Positions 25,501 to 33,620 of a stretch of DNA of 64,000 nt are shown here, piece by piece. The DNA lies in the NCBI GenBank assembly GCA_020073305.1, contig JAIQFK010000010.1:124001-188000 (forward strand), read 5' to 3'. This stretch comes from Terriglobia bacterium (GTDB lineage Bacteria; Acidobacteriota; Terriglobia; Bryobacterales; Bryobacteraceae). How positions within the stretch are numbered: the stretch's first letter is position 1; the number at the start of each line of letters is the position of its first letter. The position numbers and the translations under genes are program-made. The notes below the pieces were generated by a model. It was not told the origin of the DNA and did not search any database. It was given only the letters and a program-made list of their open reading frames with translations.

Positions 25501-25869
25501 ATAAACCTGGTTGTCCCAGCCCCATCGAGCCGGCAGCGGACCGTGTGCCGGATAGAACGTGAGTTGCCGCGGGACGCCTCCGTTCGACGGCATGACGTAC
25601 ACCTGCTCGTCGCCGTCATACTGCCCGGTGAACGCGATCCACTGGCCGTCGGGTGAGAACTTGGCAAATAGTTCCTCGCCAGGGTGAGCGGTGAGGCGTG
25701 TCGCCGTGCCGCCCTTTGCCGGCGCCGTCCACAAGTCGCCGCCATACGTGAACGCCACCTTGTCTCCATGGATATCCGGGAAACGCAACAGTTTTGTCTG
25801 TGCCAACAGCGGCAGCAACGTAAGACCGGCGCATACGGCCAGGCGGACCGAACCAGAAGAGATACGCAA
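22546..25869 (-). CDS. Tricorn protease homologue, exported
   Basis: A 1107-residue S41-family peptidase. A signal peptide ([24 protein letters not shown]) is followed by two beta-propeller blocks: TolB-like blades such as [20 protein letters not shown] and [21 protein letters not shown] up to about residue 540, then a second set. Next come a tricorn C1 helical region ([18 protein letters not shown], where the family's catalytic His usually lies in the following [13 protein letters not shown]), a PDZ domain ([15 protein letters not shown]), and the S41 core with [25 protein letters not shown] around residues 990-1010. A Lys/Asp-rich linker of ~30 residues (~555-585) separates the propeller blocks. 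Tricorn usually degrades peptides from larger proteases; the signal peptide puts this one in the periplasm. Confidence 0.93.
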   Translation of the reverse strand: [1107 protein letters not shown]

Positions 25870-26046
25870 GAATTCCTCCCTAAGCTGATTGATGATACTG
25901 CGACTCTAACAGAACGGGCAGGTAAGGCGGGTTTGGGACGTGGGGAGGGGTCAAACCGCAGGCCCGGGGGGCAAATCGTGTTTTGTCAGCCCGACTGGAG
26001 CAAACCCAGGCTTGCGCCGGGAGCACGGTTGTGTTGGGCTAACTAG

Positions 26047-26679
26047 GTGCGCGCAACCGGAATCGCCGGTCTTTTGCTCATTGGCTCATTGGCGTGCGCC
26101 GGCCAGGAGTGGGAAATCGGAGCTGGCGCCGGATACGGTCTCTATCGGACCGCCAGCGTTTATGCGCCAGACGGCAAGGCCACCGCCGGCGTTCGTAACC
26201 GGTTCGCCTTGAGCGGCATTCTGGGACAAGATCTCTTCGAGCATTTCTCCGGCGAAGTCCGTTACGTTTATCAGGACGGCGATCCATTCCTTAGTGCGCG
26301 CGGGTCCAAGGCCAACATTCAAGGTCAGTCGCACGCCATCCATTACGATATGCTGGCGCATTTTTCACCGCGGGAATCCAGAATCCGGCCCTATATGGCG
26401 GTCGGTCTGGGAGCCAAGTGGTACGTGGTGAGTGGTCCTGAAAATCCCGCCCAACCTCTCAGCGACATTGCGCACCTGGTGCACACCAACGAGCTCAAGC
26501 CGTTACTGACTGCGGGCGGCGGAGTCAAATTGCGCTTCGGGGCCCTCCTGGTGAGGTTGGATTTCCGCGATTACATCACGCCGTTTCCCAAGAAGGTGAT
26601 TGTGCCCGCGCCTTTCGCAACGGCTCGCGGGTTATTTCACCAGTTCACACCGCTGGTGGGCGTGAGCTATTCATTCTGA
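26047..26679 (+). CDS. Outer membrane beta-barrel protein
   Basis: A 210-residue barrel-type protein. GTG at 26047 gives a signal peptide (RATGIAGLLLIGSLACAGQ). Short amphipathic strands follow: WEIGAGAGYGLYRTASVY, RFALSGILGQDLFEHFSGEVRYVYQDGD, IRPYMAVGLGAKWYVVSG, LLTAGGGVKLRFGALLVRLDFRDYIT, ending FTPLVGVSYSF with a terminal Phe, as usual for proteins inserted by BAM. The function is unknown. It lies just ahead of the small membrane peptide and symporter pair. Confidence 0.75.
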   Translation: MRATGIAGLLLIGSLACAGQEWEIGAGAGYGLYRTASVYAPDGKATAGVRNRFALSGILGQDLFEHFSGEVRYVYQDGDPFLSARGSKANIQGQSHAIHYDMLAHFSPRESRIRPYMAVGLGAKWYVVSGPENPAQPLSDIAHLVHTNELKPLLTAGGGVKLRFGALLVRLDFRDYITPFPKKVIVPAPFATARGLFHQFTPLVGVSYSF

Positions 26680-26710
26680 CTCCGCGGCCCGCATGCTACA
26701 CTCCTCGTTA

Positions 26711-26848
26711 ATGCCGCAGGGTCGCGCCGAAATGCCGGACGAGCCGCCTCCGTTTCTGGGCTCCTGGCCGCGCGTTTATACGGCCGTCCTGGTCTATCTC
26801 GCCGCGCTGATTGTTCTGTTTTACGCCTTCACGCGATTCTTTTCATGA
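26711..26848 (+). CDS. 45-residue single-pass membrane peptide, partner of the SSS symporter
   Basis: A small gene: a cytoplasmic Pro-rich start (MPQGRAEMPDEPPPFLGSWP) followed by one membrane helix (VYTAVLVYLAALIVLFYAF) and a short TRFFS tail. Its TGA stop overlaps the ATG of the symporter (ATGA, 26845-26848), so the two are translationally coupled. The motif FLGSW before the helix and the size suggest an accessory subunit of the transporter, comparable in layout to the small partners of other sodium symporters. That role is inferred from overlap and topology. Confidence 0.7.
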   Translation: MPQGRAEMPDEPPPFLGSWPRVYTAVLVYLAALIVLFYAFTRFFS

Positions 26849-28548
26849 GACCGCTCGACTGGCTGGTGCTCATCGGCACGCTCACCGGCATCGTCCTCTA
26901 CGGGCTCTATAAGGGCCGCGGCTCGGACACCGTCAACAAGTACCTGCTGGCCGGCAAGACCATGCCGTGGTACGCCATGGCGCTCTCCATCATGGCCACG
27001 CAGGCGAGCGCCATCACTTTCATTTCGACCACGGGCCAGGCATACGTCGACGGCATGCGTTTCGTGCAGTTCTATTTCGGGATGCCCGTGGCCATGGTGA
27101 TCATCTGCGCGACGGCGGTGCCGCTGTTCCATCGCGCCAATGTGTACACGGCCTACGAGTATCTTGAAAAACGCTTCGATTCCAAGACGCGCGCTTTGGC
27201 GAGCGCCGTTTTTCTCATCCAGCGCGGGCTCTCAGTAGGGCTCTCTTTGTACGCGCCGGCCATCGTGCTGTCCGTGATGTTCGGCTGGCCCGACCGCCTG
27301 ACCACGATGGCGATGGGGGTGTTGATCACGATATACACCGTGACCGGCGGCATCAAAGCCGTCACCTGGACCGACGTGCAGCAGATGGTGATTATCCTGG
27401 TTGGCCTGGTGGTGGCCTTCGTGTTGATCATCCGCATGCTGCCGGCCGGTGTTTCATTCACCGACGCCGTTTACCTGGCGGGCGCCGTGGGGAAGCTCAA
27501 CGCCGTGGATCTGAAGTTCGACCTGGCGAACCGGTACAACGTGTGGAGCGGACTGATCGGCGGGGGGTTCCTGGCGCTGTCGTACTTCGGCTGTGACCAG
27601 TCGCAGGTGCAACGGTATCTCACCGGGAAATCGATTGCGCAAAGCAAGTTGAGCCTGATGTTTACGGCGATGGCGAAAATCCCCATGCAGTTCTTCATCC
27701 TGTTCGTGGGCGCCATGGTGTTCGTGTTCTTTCTGTTCGAACGGCCGCCGCTGCTGTTCCAGAAGCTGGCGATGCAGGAGCTTCAGTCGAGCGAGAGCTC
27801 GCGATTCGCGCCCATCGAAACTCGCTTCGAACAGGCATTCGAGCGTCGCAAGGAAGCCGCCCTTGGCCTGGCCGAAGCGCGGCGCCGGCAAGATGGCGCT
27901 CGGCGCACGGAGTCTCTTGGTCGGTTCCTCCAGGCGCAGTCGGAAATCAACGAGGCGCGCGCACAGGGTGCCAGCCTCTACGTCAGCACGCACGCCGAGA
28001 AGGGTTTCAATGACACGAACTACATCTTTCTTTCGTACGTGACGCGTTATCTGCCGGCAGGCGTGGTGGGCCTGCTGATTGCCGTGATTTTCGCAGCGGC
28101 CATGTCCTCCGCCTCGGGTGAGGTGAATTCGCTGGCCACCGTTACGGTCATCGACATTTACAAAAGACACGTGCACCCGAGTGCCTCGGACCACCACTAT
28201 TTATGGGCGTCCCGACTGGCGACGGCGTTCTGGGCGGCGTATGCCGTTTTCTTCGCGCAGTACGCCAAAAAGCTGGGCTCGCTGATCGAGGCCGTGAACA
28301 TGGTGGGCTCGCTGTTCTACGGGTCGCTATTGGGCGTGTTCGTGCTGGCCTTCTGGTTCCGGCGCGTGACAGGGACCGCGGCGTTCCTCGGCATGCTGGC
28401 GGGCGAGGCGGCTATTCTTGCGGCCTTCGCGTTCACCAACATCTCGTTCCTTTGGTATAACGTGATCGGCTGCGTAGTGGTGGTGGTAACGGGCTTGCTG
28501 GTTTCCTACCTCAGGCCGCGAACGGCGAATCCGGCTTTTCGTTCATGA
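26845..28548 (+). CDS. Sodium:solute symporter (SSS family)
   Basis: A 567-residue inner-membrane transporter with the LeuT-like SSS core: first helix LDWLVLIGTLTGIVLYGLYKG, then GSDTVNKYLLAGKTMPWYAMALSIMATQASAITFISTTGQAY (family helix-1 motif), TAYEYLEKRFDSKTRALASAVFL, ITIYTVTGGIKAVTWTDVQQM (SSS signature) and GGFLALSYFGCDQSQVQRYLTGKS. About 90 residues (~298-390) between membrane segments form a charged, helical insertion. The last helices include FAAAMSSASGEVNSLATVTVIDIY, the second SSS signature with the Na2-site Ser residues. The substrate is unknown. Confidence 0.92.
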   Translation: MRPLDWLVLIGTLTGIVLYGLYKGRGSDTVNKYLLAGKTMPWYAMALSIMATQASAITFISTTGQAYVDGMRFVQFYFGMPVAMVIICATAVPLFHRANVYTAYEYLEKRFDSKTRALASAVFLIQRGLSVGLSLYAPAIVLSVMFGWPDRLTTMAMGVLITIYTVTGGIKAVTWTDVQQMVIILVGLVVAFVLIIRMLPAGVSFTDAVYLAGAVGKLNAVDLKFDLANRYNVWSGLIGGGFLALSYFGCDQSQVQRYLTGKSIAQSKLSLMFTAMAKIPMQFFILFVGAMVFVFFLFERPPLLFQKLAMQELQSSESSRFAPIETRFEQAFERRKEAALGLAEARRRQDGARRTESLGRFLQAQSEINEARAQGASLYVSTHAEKGFNDTNYIFLSYVTRYLPAGVVGLLIAVIFAAAMSSASGEVNSLATVTVIDIYKRHVHPSASDHHYLWASRLATAFWAAYAVFFAQYAKKLGSLIEAVNMVGSLFYGSLLGVFVLAFWFRRVTGTAAFLGMLAGEAAILAAFAFTNISFLWYNVIGCVVVVVTGLLVSYLRPRTANPAFRS

Positions 28549-28565
28549 ACGCCAAAAGCCGCAGG

Positions 28566-28648
28566 CCCCGCCAAAATTGGCGCGGGGGGTGTGAAGAAAT
28601 CGATTCCATCCCGTCTGTGGGGGCGATCTGGCCGAGCGTGCTCGGCCA
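28566..28648. repeat. Two palindromes between symporter and glgC
   Basis: CCCCGCC-AAAATT-GGCGCGGGG (28566-28587) is a stem with one bulged base, and TGGCCGAGC-GT-GCTCGGCCA (28629-28648) is a perfect nine-base palindrome. Both lie between the convergent ends of the symporter and glgC genes and have no T-run, so they are REP-like or bidirectional, Rho-assisted stops. Confidence 0.5.
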
Positions 28649-28670
28649 CTACAACGAGTTACCTGATCTT

Positions 28671-29924
28671 TTACACCACCATCGTCGCCACGTCGACTGC
28701 CGAGCGGTTGCCTTCCACCACCACGATGCCCGAGTCGGTCACGTAGTGAACGCGGCGGTCGAGCTCGAGATCATAGCCGATGCTGCCGTCTTGCGGCACC
28801 CGCACGTTCTTATCCAGAATGGCGCGGCGCACCTTGGAGCGGCGTCCGATATCGCAGTTGTCCAGGATGATGGAATCCTCCACCAGCGCTCCCGCATGCA
28901 CACGCACGTGCCGGCCGATCACCGAGTTCCGCACCACGCCGCCGGATAGAAGGGTTCCGCCCGAGATGACGGAATCGATCGCCTGGCCGCGCCGGTTCTC
29001 TTCATCGAACGTGAATTTGGCGGGAGGATCCGGGAAGCCCGTGGTCCGCAGGGGCCACTCGCGGTTGTAGAGGTTGAGCGCGGGCGAGACCGAACGCAGA
29101 TCCATATTGGCTTCGTAATAGGCGTCGATCGTTCCAACGTCGCGCCAGTAGGCTTCGGCGTCGGGAGGTTCGCCGGGGATGCGGTTGGACTGGAAATTGT
29201 ACGCGTATACTTTCGAGCGCGCCACCAGCGAGGGCAGAATATCGCGGCCGAAATCGTGCGTGCTGTTCTCATTGGCGGCGTCATCCTGCAATTCGCGGAG
29301 CACCGTAGGTGCGGAGAAAATATAGTTCCCCATGGATGCGTACACGCGATCCGGATCGCCGGGTATGGTGGGCGCGTCGGGATTCTTCTCGTGGAAGCGC
29401 ACGATGCGGCCGTCCGGCCGCGTTTCAATCACGCCGAACTCGGCAGCCAGGCGCTTCTCGACCGGAATGGCGGCGACCGTCACCTGCGCCTTCTTGTTTT
29501 CGTGGTACTCCACCATGCTGGCGATGTTCATGCGGTAGATGTGATCGGCGCCGAAGATGGCCACCAGGTGCGGGTTGGCCTGCTCGATGAGGTTGATGTT
29601 CTGAAAGATGGCGTCGGCGGTGCCCTGGTACCAGGTTTCGTCGGCCGATCGCATCTGCGCGGGCACAGGAATGATGAACTGGCTCTTCAGCAAGCCGCCG
29701 AACTGCCAGCCCTCGCTCAGGTGCTGCAGCAGCGACTGGCTGCGGAACTGCGTCAGCACGTAGATCGAGTAGATGCCCGAGTTGATGAAATTGCTCAGCA
29801 CAAAGTCGATGATGCGGTACTTACCCCCGAACGGAACGGCCGGTTTGGCGCGTTCCTTGGTGAGTGGATAGAGCCGGGTCCCCTTGCCGCCGGCCAGTAC
29901 GATTCCGAGCACGCGCAGTTGCAT
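28671..29924 (-). CDS. glgC: Glucose-1-phosphate adenylyltransferase
   Basis: Makes ADP-glucose from glucose-1-phosphate and ATP, the committed step of bacterial glycogen synthesis. The 417 residues show the N-terminal nucleotide-binding loop LAGGKGTRLYPLTKERAKPAVPFGGKYRIIDFVLSN, YQGTADAIFQN, FGADHIYRMN (DxH), and EFGVIETRPDGRIVRFHEKN. The C-terminal left-handed beta-helix has hexapeptide-like repeats (GVVRNSVIGRHVRVHAGALVEDSIILDNCDIGRRSKVRRAIL). Length and motifs are standard. No other glycogen gene is in the window, so it appears isolated. Confidence 0.96.
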   Translation of the reverse strand: MQLRVLGIVLAGGKGTRLYPLTKERAKPAVPFGGKYRIIDFVLSNFINSGIYSIYVLTQFRSQSLLQHLSEGWQFGGLLKSQFIIPVPAQMRSADETWYQGTADAIFQNINLIEQANPHLVAIFGADHIYRMNIASMVEYHENKKAQVTVAAIPVEKRLAAEFGVIETRPDGRIVRFHEKNPDAPTIPGDPDRVYASMGNYIFSAPTVLRELQDDAANENSTHDFGRDILPSLVARSKVYAYNFQSNRIPGEPPDAEAYWRDVGTIDAYYEANMDLRSVSPALNLYNREWPLRTTGFPDPPAKFTFDEENRRGQAIDSVISGGTLLSGGVVRNSVIGRHVRVHAGALVEDSIILDNCDIGRRSKVRRAILDKNVRVPQDGSIGYDLELDRRVHYVTDSGIVVVEGNRSAVDVATMVV

Positions 29925-29982
29925 ATCTCGCCGATATTGTTCAACAGAATCGCCAGGTGCGCAAGCGCCGGCTTCGGGGTTG

Positions 29983-31362
29983 TTACTGAATCAGATACTG
30001 CGCCAGCTTGCCATCCGGGGTTGTGAACGTGCTCAGGTGCAGAGCCTTCCCCTTGCACTGGATGTTGAAATGGCGATAGGTCATGCCGCCGCGCAGCTCG
30101 ACCGACATCTGCCGGAAGCTCTCGGGATCGCCAAGCGGCTTCAGGCTGGCTGCGGCGTCGGCCAGGACCTGCGGCGTGAAAAACGCATCGGCATCGGACG
30201 TCAGCAGCGAGCGGTCGATCCCGCCCTGCTGCAGATCGCTGAAAATCCGGCGGGCCTGCTCCAAAGCCTGGGCAGCGTGCGGGTCCTCGACTTCAGCCAG
30301 CAGCAGCGGCGCGATCTCGGCGGTCATTCGGTCGGGCGCGCTTGATCCGTCCACGTTGGTGAGGACGACCACCGCCGCGCCTTCATCCGGCCAGACGGTG
30401 TTCAAACTGACGAAGCCGGATACCGCGCCGCCGTGACTGAGTTTCGGATGGTTGCCTGCGTCGCGAATGCCGACACCGAGTCCGTAGCCGGTTGGCGCTC
30501 CATTCTTGAGCCGCGCGGGAGTCATCAAGGTATCGAGCAGAGCGGGCTTCAGCACCTTGTGTTGGATCAAAGAGATGTCCCACAACGCGAGGTCGTGGGC
30601 AGTCATAGCCAGCTCGCCCGCCGCGAACAGCCAGCCGCGCCCCTCCGGCGGCGCAGGCCGCAGCGGTCCCAGGGCGAAGCGCGTGTAGCCTGCGGCATCG
30701 GAAGCGGAGAGAGACTTCTCGGCCAGGTCGATGACGCTGGTCATGCCCAGCGGGCGAAAGATCCGGGCCTCAAGAAACGACATCAGCGGCATGCCCGTGA
30801 CCTTTTCCAGAATGAGCCCCGCCGCGACGAAGTTGGTGTTGCTGTATTGCCAGCGCGTGCCGGGGTCGAAGTCCAGCGGCTTTTTCGCCCACTTGTCCAG
30901 GATCTCCCGGGCCGTGACCGGCTTCTGCATGAAGGGCGCCACGTAATCGAGCGGATAGTAATCCTGGTATCCCGAAGTATGAGTCAGGAGTTCACGAATC
31001 GTGATTTCCTTGGCTCGCGTCAGGTCCGGCAGAAAGCGGGCCACGGGATCGTCGGGCGAGAGCTTTCCGTCTTCGACCAGCAGCAGGATAGCGCCAGCCA
31101 TGAACTGCTTACTGACGGAGCCGATCGAATAGCGCATCTCCGGGCTCGCCGGATTTGTGGGTTCGAGCCGCGCGTTTCCGTAGGCCTTCACATAAGCGAT
31201 TTTGGCGTCTTTCACGACGGCGACGGATGCGCTAGGGGCTCCCGTGTCAGCCAGCACTTGTGCCGCGACGGCATCGATCTTGGCCGCGGTCGCGGGTGGT
31301 AGCTGCGCTTGCAGATGACTCGCCAATGCAACGATCAAGATGGCGCGAAGGTGGAGCTTCAT
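29983..31362 (-). CDS. Serine hydrolase, class C beta-lactamase/PBP4 family, with C-terminal domain
   Basis: About 459 residues, periplasmic. ATG at 31362 gives the signal peptide MKLHLRAILIVALASHLQAQ. The beta-lactamase fold has SVSK (SxxK nucleophile, in RYSIGSVSKQFMAGAILLLVEDGKL), YSN (in WQYSNTNFVAAGLILEKV) and HGG (in KLSHGGAVSGF). The last ~120 residues form a separate domain with FFTPQVLADAAASLKPLGDPESF. The protein belongs to the broad esterase/D-aminopeptidase group and not to true resistance enzymes; the substrate cannot be told. No beta-lactam regulator is nearby. Confidence 0.88.
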   Translation of the reverse strand: MKLHLRAILIVALASHLQAQLPPATAAKIDAVAAQVLADTGAPSASVAVVKDAKIAYVKAYGNARLEPTNPASPEMRYSIGSVSKQFMAGAILLLVEDGKLSPDDPVARFLPDLTRAKEITIRELLTHTSGYQDYYPLDYVAPFMQKPVTAREILDKWAKKPLDFDPGTRWQYSNTNFVAAGLILEKVTGMPLMSFLEARIFRPLGMTSVIDLAEKSLSASDAAGYTRFALGPLRPAPPEGRGWLFAAGELAMTAHDLALWDISLIQHKVLKPALLDTLMTPARLKNGAPTGYGLGVGIRDAGNHPKLSHGGAVSGFVSLNTVWPDEGAAVVVLTNVDGSSAPDRMTAEIAPLLLAEVEDPHAAQALEQARRIFSDLQQGGIDRSLLTSDADAFFTPQVLADAAASLKPLGDPESFRQMSVELRGGMTYRHFNIQCKGKALHLSTFTTPDGKLAQYLIQ

Positions 31363-31408
31363 GAGTTTCACTTTCTGCAACGATCCGCATGATACCAGAC
31401 CGCTACCC

Positions 31409-32611
31409 TCACCTTCCCCCGCGGGCTCGCAGTGCGGCTGCTACCTGATCGAAGCCGTTCGTCACAGCGGCGTGGAGCGGAGTGGCCCCGGCCTTGTTGG
31501 CGGCGTTCACGTCGCCTCCACGGGCTAGCAGCAGTTCTACTACCTCGAGCCGTCCCATGGAGGCTGCGTCATACAGCGCTGTCGAGCCGGATTCCGTTTC
31601 ACGCGCTTCGCGATCCGCGCCGTGATCGAGCAGCAGAGCCACCAGATCCTTGTGCCCGCCTAGCGCGGCATCGTGAAGCGGCGTGGCCCCGGATGAACTC
31701 CGCTGATTGACGTCCGCTCCGTGCTCGATCAGCAGGCGAGCGATCTCGAAATTACCCTTGAGCGCGGCGGCGTCGAGCGGCGGCGCGCCGCCTGGTGCAT
31801 TGGGATCGCATCCGCCTGCCAGCAGAATCTCGGCGATATCCGTCTGTCCTTTGATGACGGCTTCTTCCAAAATGCTCGAGCCGGCTCCGGCGCCCTTCGC
31901 CAGCAGCAGCCGGACCATGTCGCCATGCCGGGCGCGGGCGGCGTTTTCGAGCGGGGTCGCTCCGGATCGATCGCGGGTGTCGAGTTCCGCACCGTGCGCA
32001 AGCAGCATCTCCACCACATCCGCATGCCCGTGCGCCGCCGCCTCGCTCAGAGACGTTCGACCGGTGTGGGGGTTACTGGCGTTGATGGGAGCACCCTTGT
32101 CCACCAGCAGAGCGGCGACGCCGGCGTAACCCTTCTCCGCGGCTTCATCCAGCGGCGCCGCGCCGGCACTGTCGCGTACGTTGATATCGGCGCCGTGTTC
32201 CAGGAGCATCGCCGTAATCTCGCGATAGCCGTGATCGGCGGCCAGGTGGAGGGCGGTGGCGCCGGAGCGGTAGGTGGCGCGCACGTCGGCGCCGCGCCCC
32301 AGCAGCAGGGCGACGATTTCCGGGTGGCCCTTGATCACCGCATAGTGCAGCGGTGTCGATCCGGCTTCGAGGTGCCGGGCATTCACGTCAGCGTGATGAT
32401 CGAGCAGCAATTCGACGATCTCGCGGGACCCGTTCCAGGCCGCATCATGAAGGGCTGTTGCGCCCAGCTGGTCGCGTGTGTTGGGATCGGCCCCCGAATC
32501 GAGCAACGCTTTGACGCGGGCGGCGTCGTTCGCTTTCACTGCGTCGTGAAGCTCGTTCGCTCCGGACGGCGCGAACAGCAGCGCGGCCACCAGAGCCATC
32601 GATGCCATCAT
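31409..32611 (-). CDS. Exported ankyrin-repeat protein
   Basis: A 400-residue protein made almost entirely of about 12 ankyrin repeats after a short signal-like start (MMASMALVAALLFAPSGA). Repeats follow the consensus GATALHDAAWNGSREIVELLLDHHADVNAR, GATALHLAADHGYREITAMLLEHGADINVRD, and so on, with one incomplete repeat near GAGSSILEEAVIKG. Ankyrin stacks bind other proteins; the target is unknown. It lacks a capping enzyme domain. Its start overlaps the stop of murB (ATGATG at 32611), so the two are translationally coupled. Confidence 0.88.
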   Translation of the reverse strand: MMASMALVAALLFAPSGANELHDAVKANDAARVKALLDSGADPNTRDQLGATALHDAAWNGSREIVELLLDHHADVNARHLEAGSTPLHYAVIKGHPEIVALLLGRGADVRATYRSGATALHLAADHGYREITAMLLEHGADINVRDSAGAAPLDEAAEKGYAGVAALLVDKGAPINASNPHTGRTSLSEAAAHGHADVVEMLLAHGAELDTRDRSGATPLENAARARHGDMVRLLLAKGAGAGSSILEEAVIKGQTDIAEILLAGGCDPNAPGGAPPLDAAALKGNFEIARLLIEHGADVNQRSSSGATPLHDAALGGHKDLVALLLDHGADREARETESGSTALYDAASMGRLEVVELLLARGGDVNAANKAGATPLHAAVTNGFDQVAAALRARGGR

Positions 32612-33591
32612 GGACGTGCTGCGTCAGGGAAGCCCACGTATTGCACTTCTTCTTCCAGCGCAATACCGAACTTCGCGGCCACGCGGTCTTTCAATTCGGC
32701 GATCAGCTCCCGCAGGTCCGAGGCTGTCCCCACTCCCCCGTTGTACAGAAGGTTGGCATGATAGGAAGCCACGTGAATGTCACCACGCGTCATCCCCTTG
32801 GCGTTTACTTCTTCGAGAAAATAGGCGGCCGGGACCTTGCCTTCACGAATTACGCGCGCCGGCACCTGAGCGGCAATCGGGTCCGGTAAATCCGCCAGCA
32901 GCAGGTTCTTGAAAATGCTGCCCGCGCACTTCATGGTTACGGGAAACTTTTCGTTGCGCACCTTCACAATGTCGCCAGCGATTTTGCGCAACTCGGCCGC
33001 ATCCCCGTTTTTCATGGCCAGCTCGGCGGAGAATATGATCCAGTTCTTGTGGCGCTTGAAAATGCTCTCGCGGTAATGAAACTCGCAGGTCTCACGGTCG
33101 AAAACCCGGATCTCACAGCCATCGTAGAATCGGACGCTGCGAACGCTTTCGGAAAGGGAGTGACCATAGGCGCCGGCATTGCCGTAGATGGCCGCGCCGA
33201 CCGAGCCCGGAATACCAGCCAGCGTTTCCAGGCCTTTCAAGCCACGGTCCACGGTAAAATCAACCAGGTCCTGCAAAACAGCGCCCCCATCCGCAGCCAC
33301 GAGGTTGCCCGCGGCCACGATGCGTTGCGCGATGAAGCGCAGCACGATCCCGCGAAACCCGTCATCGGATACAATGAGGTTCGTTCCACCGCCGATCACG
33401 ACATAGTTCTGCCCGCTCTCACGAGCCACCTTCAGCGCGGCGATAAACGCTTCCGGGCTGGAAGTTTCGGCGTAGATGTCGGCCGGGCCGCCAATGGCGA
33501 ATCGCGTGTATCGGGAGAGCGGCGCGCCGGTGAGAACGGCCAATTCCGGAATCGCGGCGAGACGCGCGAGCGTCTCTTCCGTGTGGACCAT
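32608..33591 (-). CDS. murB: UDP-N-acetylenolpyruvoylglucosamine reductase
   Basis: Second committed step of peptidoglycan precursor synthesis, reducing UDP-GlcNAc-enolpyruvate with FAD and NADPH. It shows the FAD domain LSRYTRFAIGGPADIYAET, YVVIGGGTNLIVSDDGFRGIVLR, GLETLAGIPGSVGAAIYGNAGAYG, the substrate-domain CEFHYRESIFK and CAGSIFKN (the active-site Ser region), and the final HANLLYNGGVGTASDLRELI. The ATG at 33591 (MVHTEETLARL) is preferred; a longer frame to 33621 would overlap the divergent gene. It lies outside the dcw cluster. Confidence 0.95.
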   Translation of the reverse strand: MVHTEETLARLAAIPELAVLTGAPLSRYTRFAIGGPADIYAETSSPEAFIAALKVARESGQNYVVIGGGTNLIVSDDGFRGIVLRFIAQRIVAAGNLVAADGGAVLQDLVDFTVDRGLKGLETLAGIPGSVGAAIYGNAGAYGHSLSESVRSVRFYDGCEIRVFDRETCEFHYRESIFKRHKNWIIFSAELAMKNGDAAELRKIAGDIVKVRNEKFPVTMKCAGSIFKNLLLADLPDPIAAQVPARVIREGKVPAAYFLEEVNAKGMTRGDIHVASYHANLLYNGGVGTASDLRELIAELKDRVAAKFGIALEEEVQYVGFPDAARP

Positions 33592-33620
33592 GACTTCGAT
33601 TATAGAGGAGGGCATCAACA

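Noticed and set aside
29983-31362. Beta-lactam resistance gene
   Set aside because: The SVSK/YSN/HGG set is shared with many esterases and aminopeptidases. The extra C-terminal domain and lack of a regulator do not support a resistance role.
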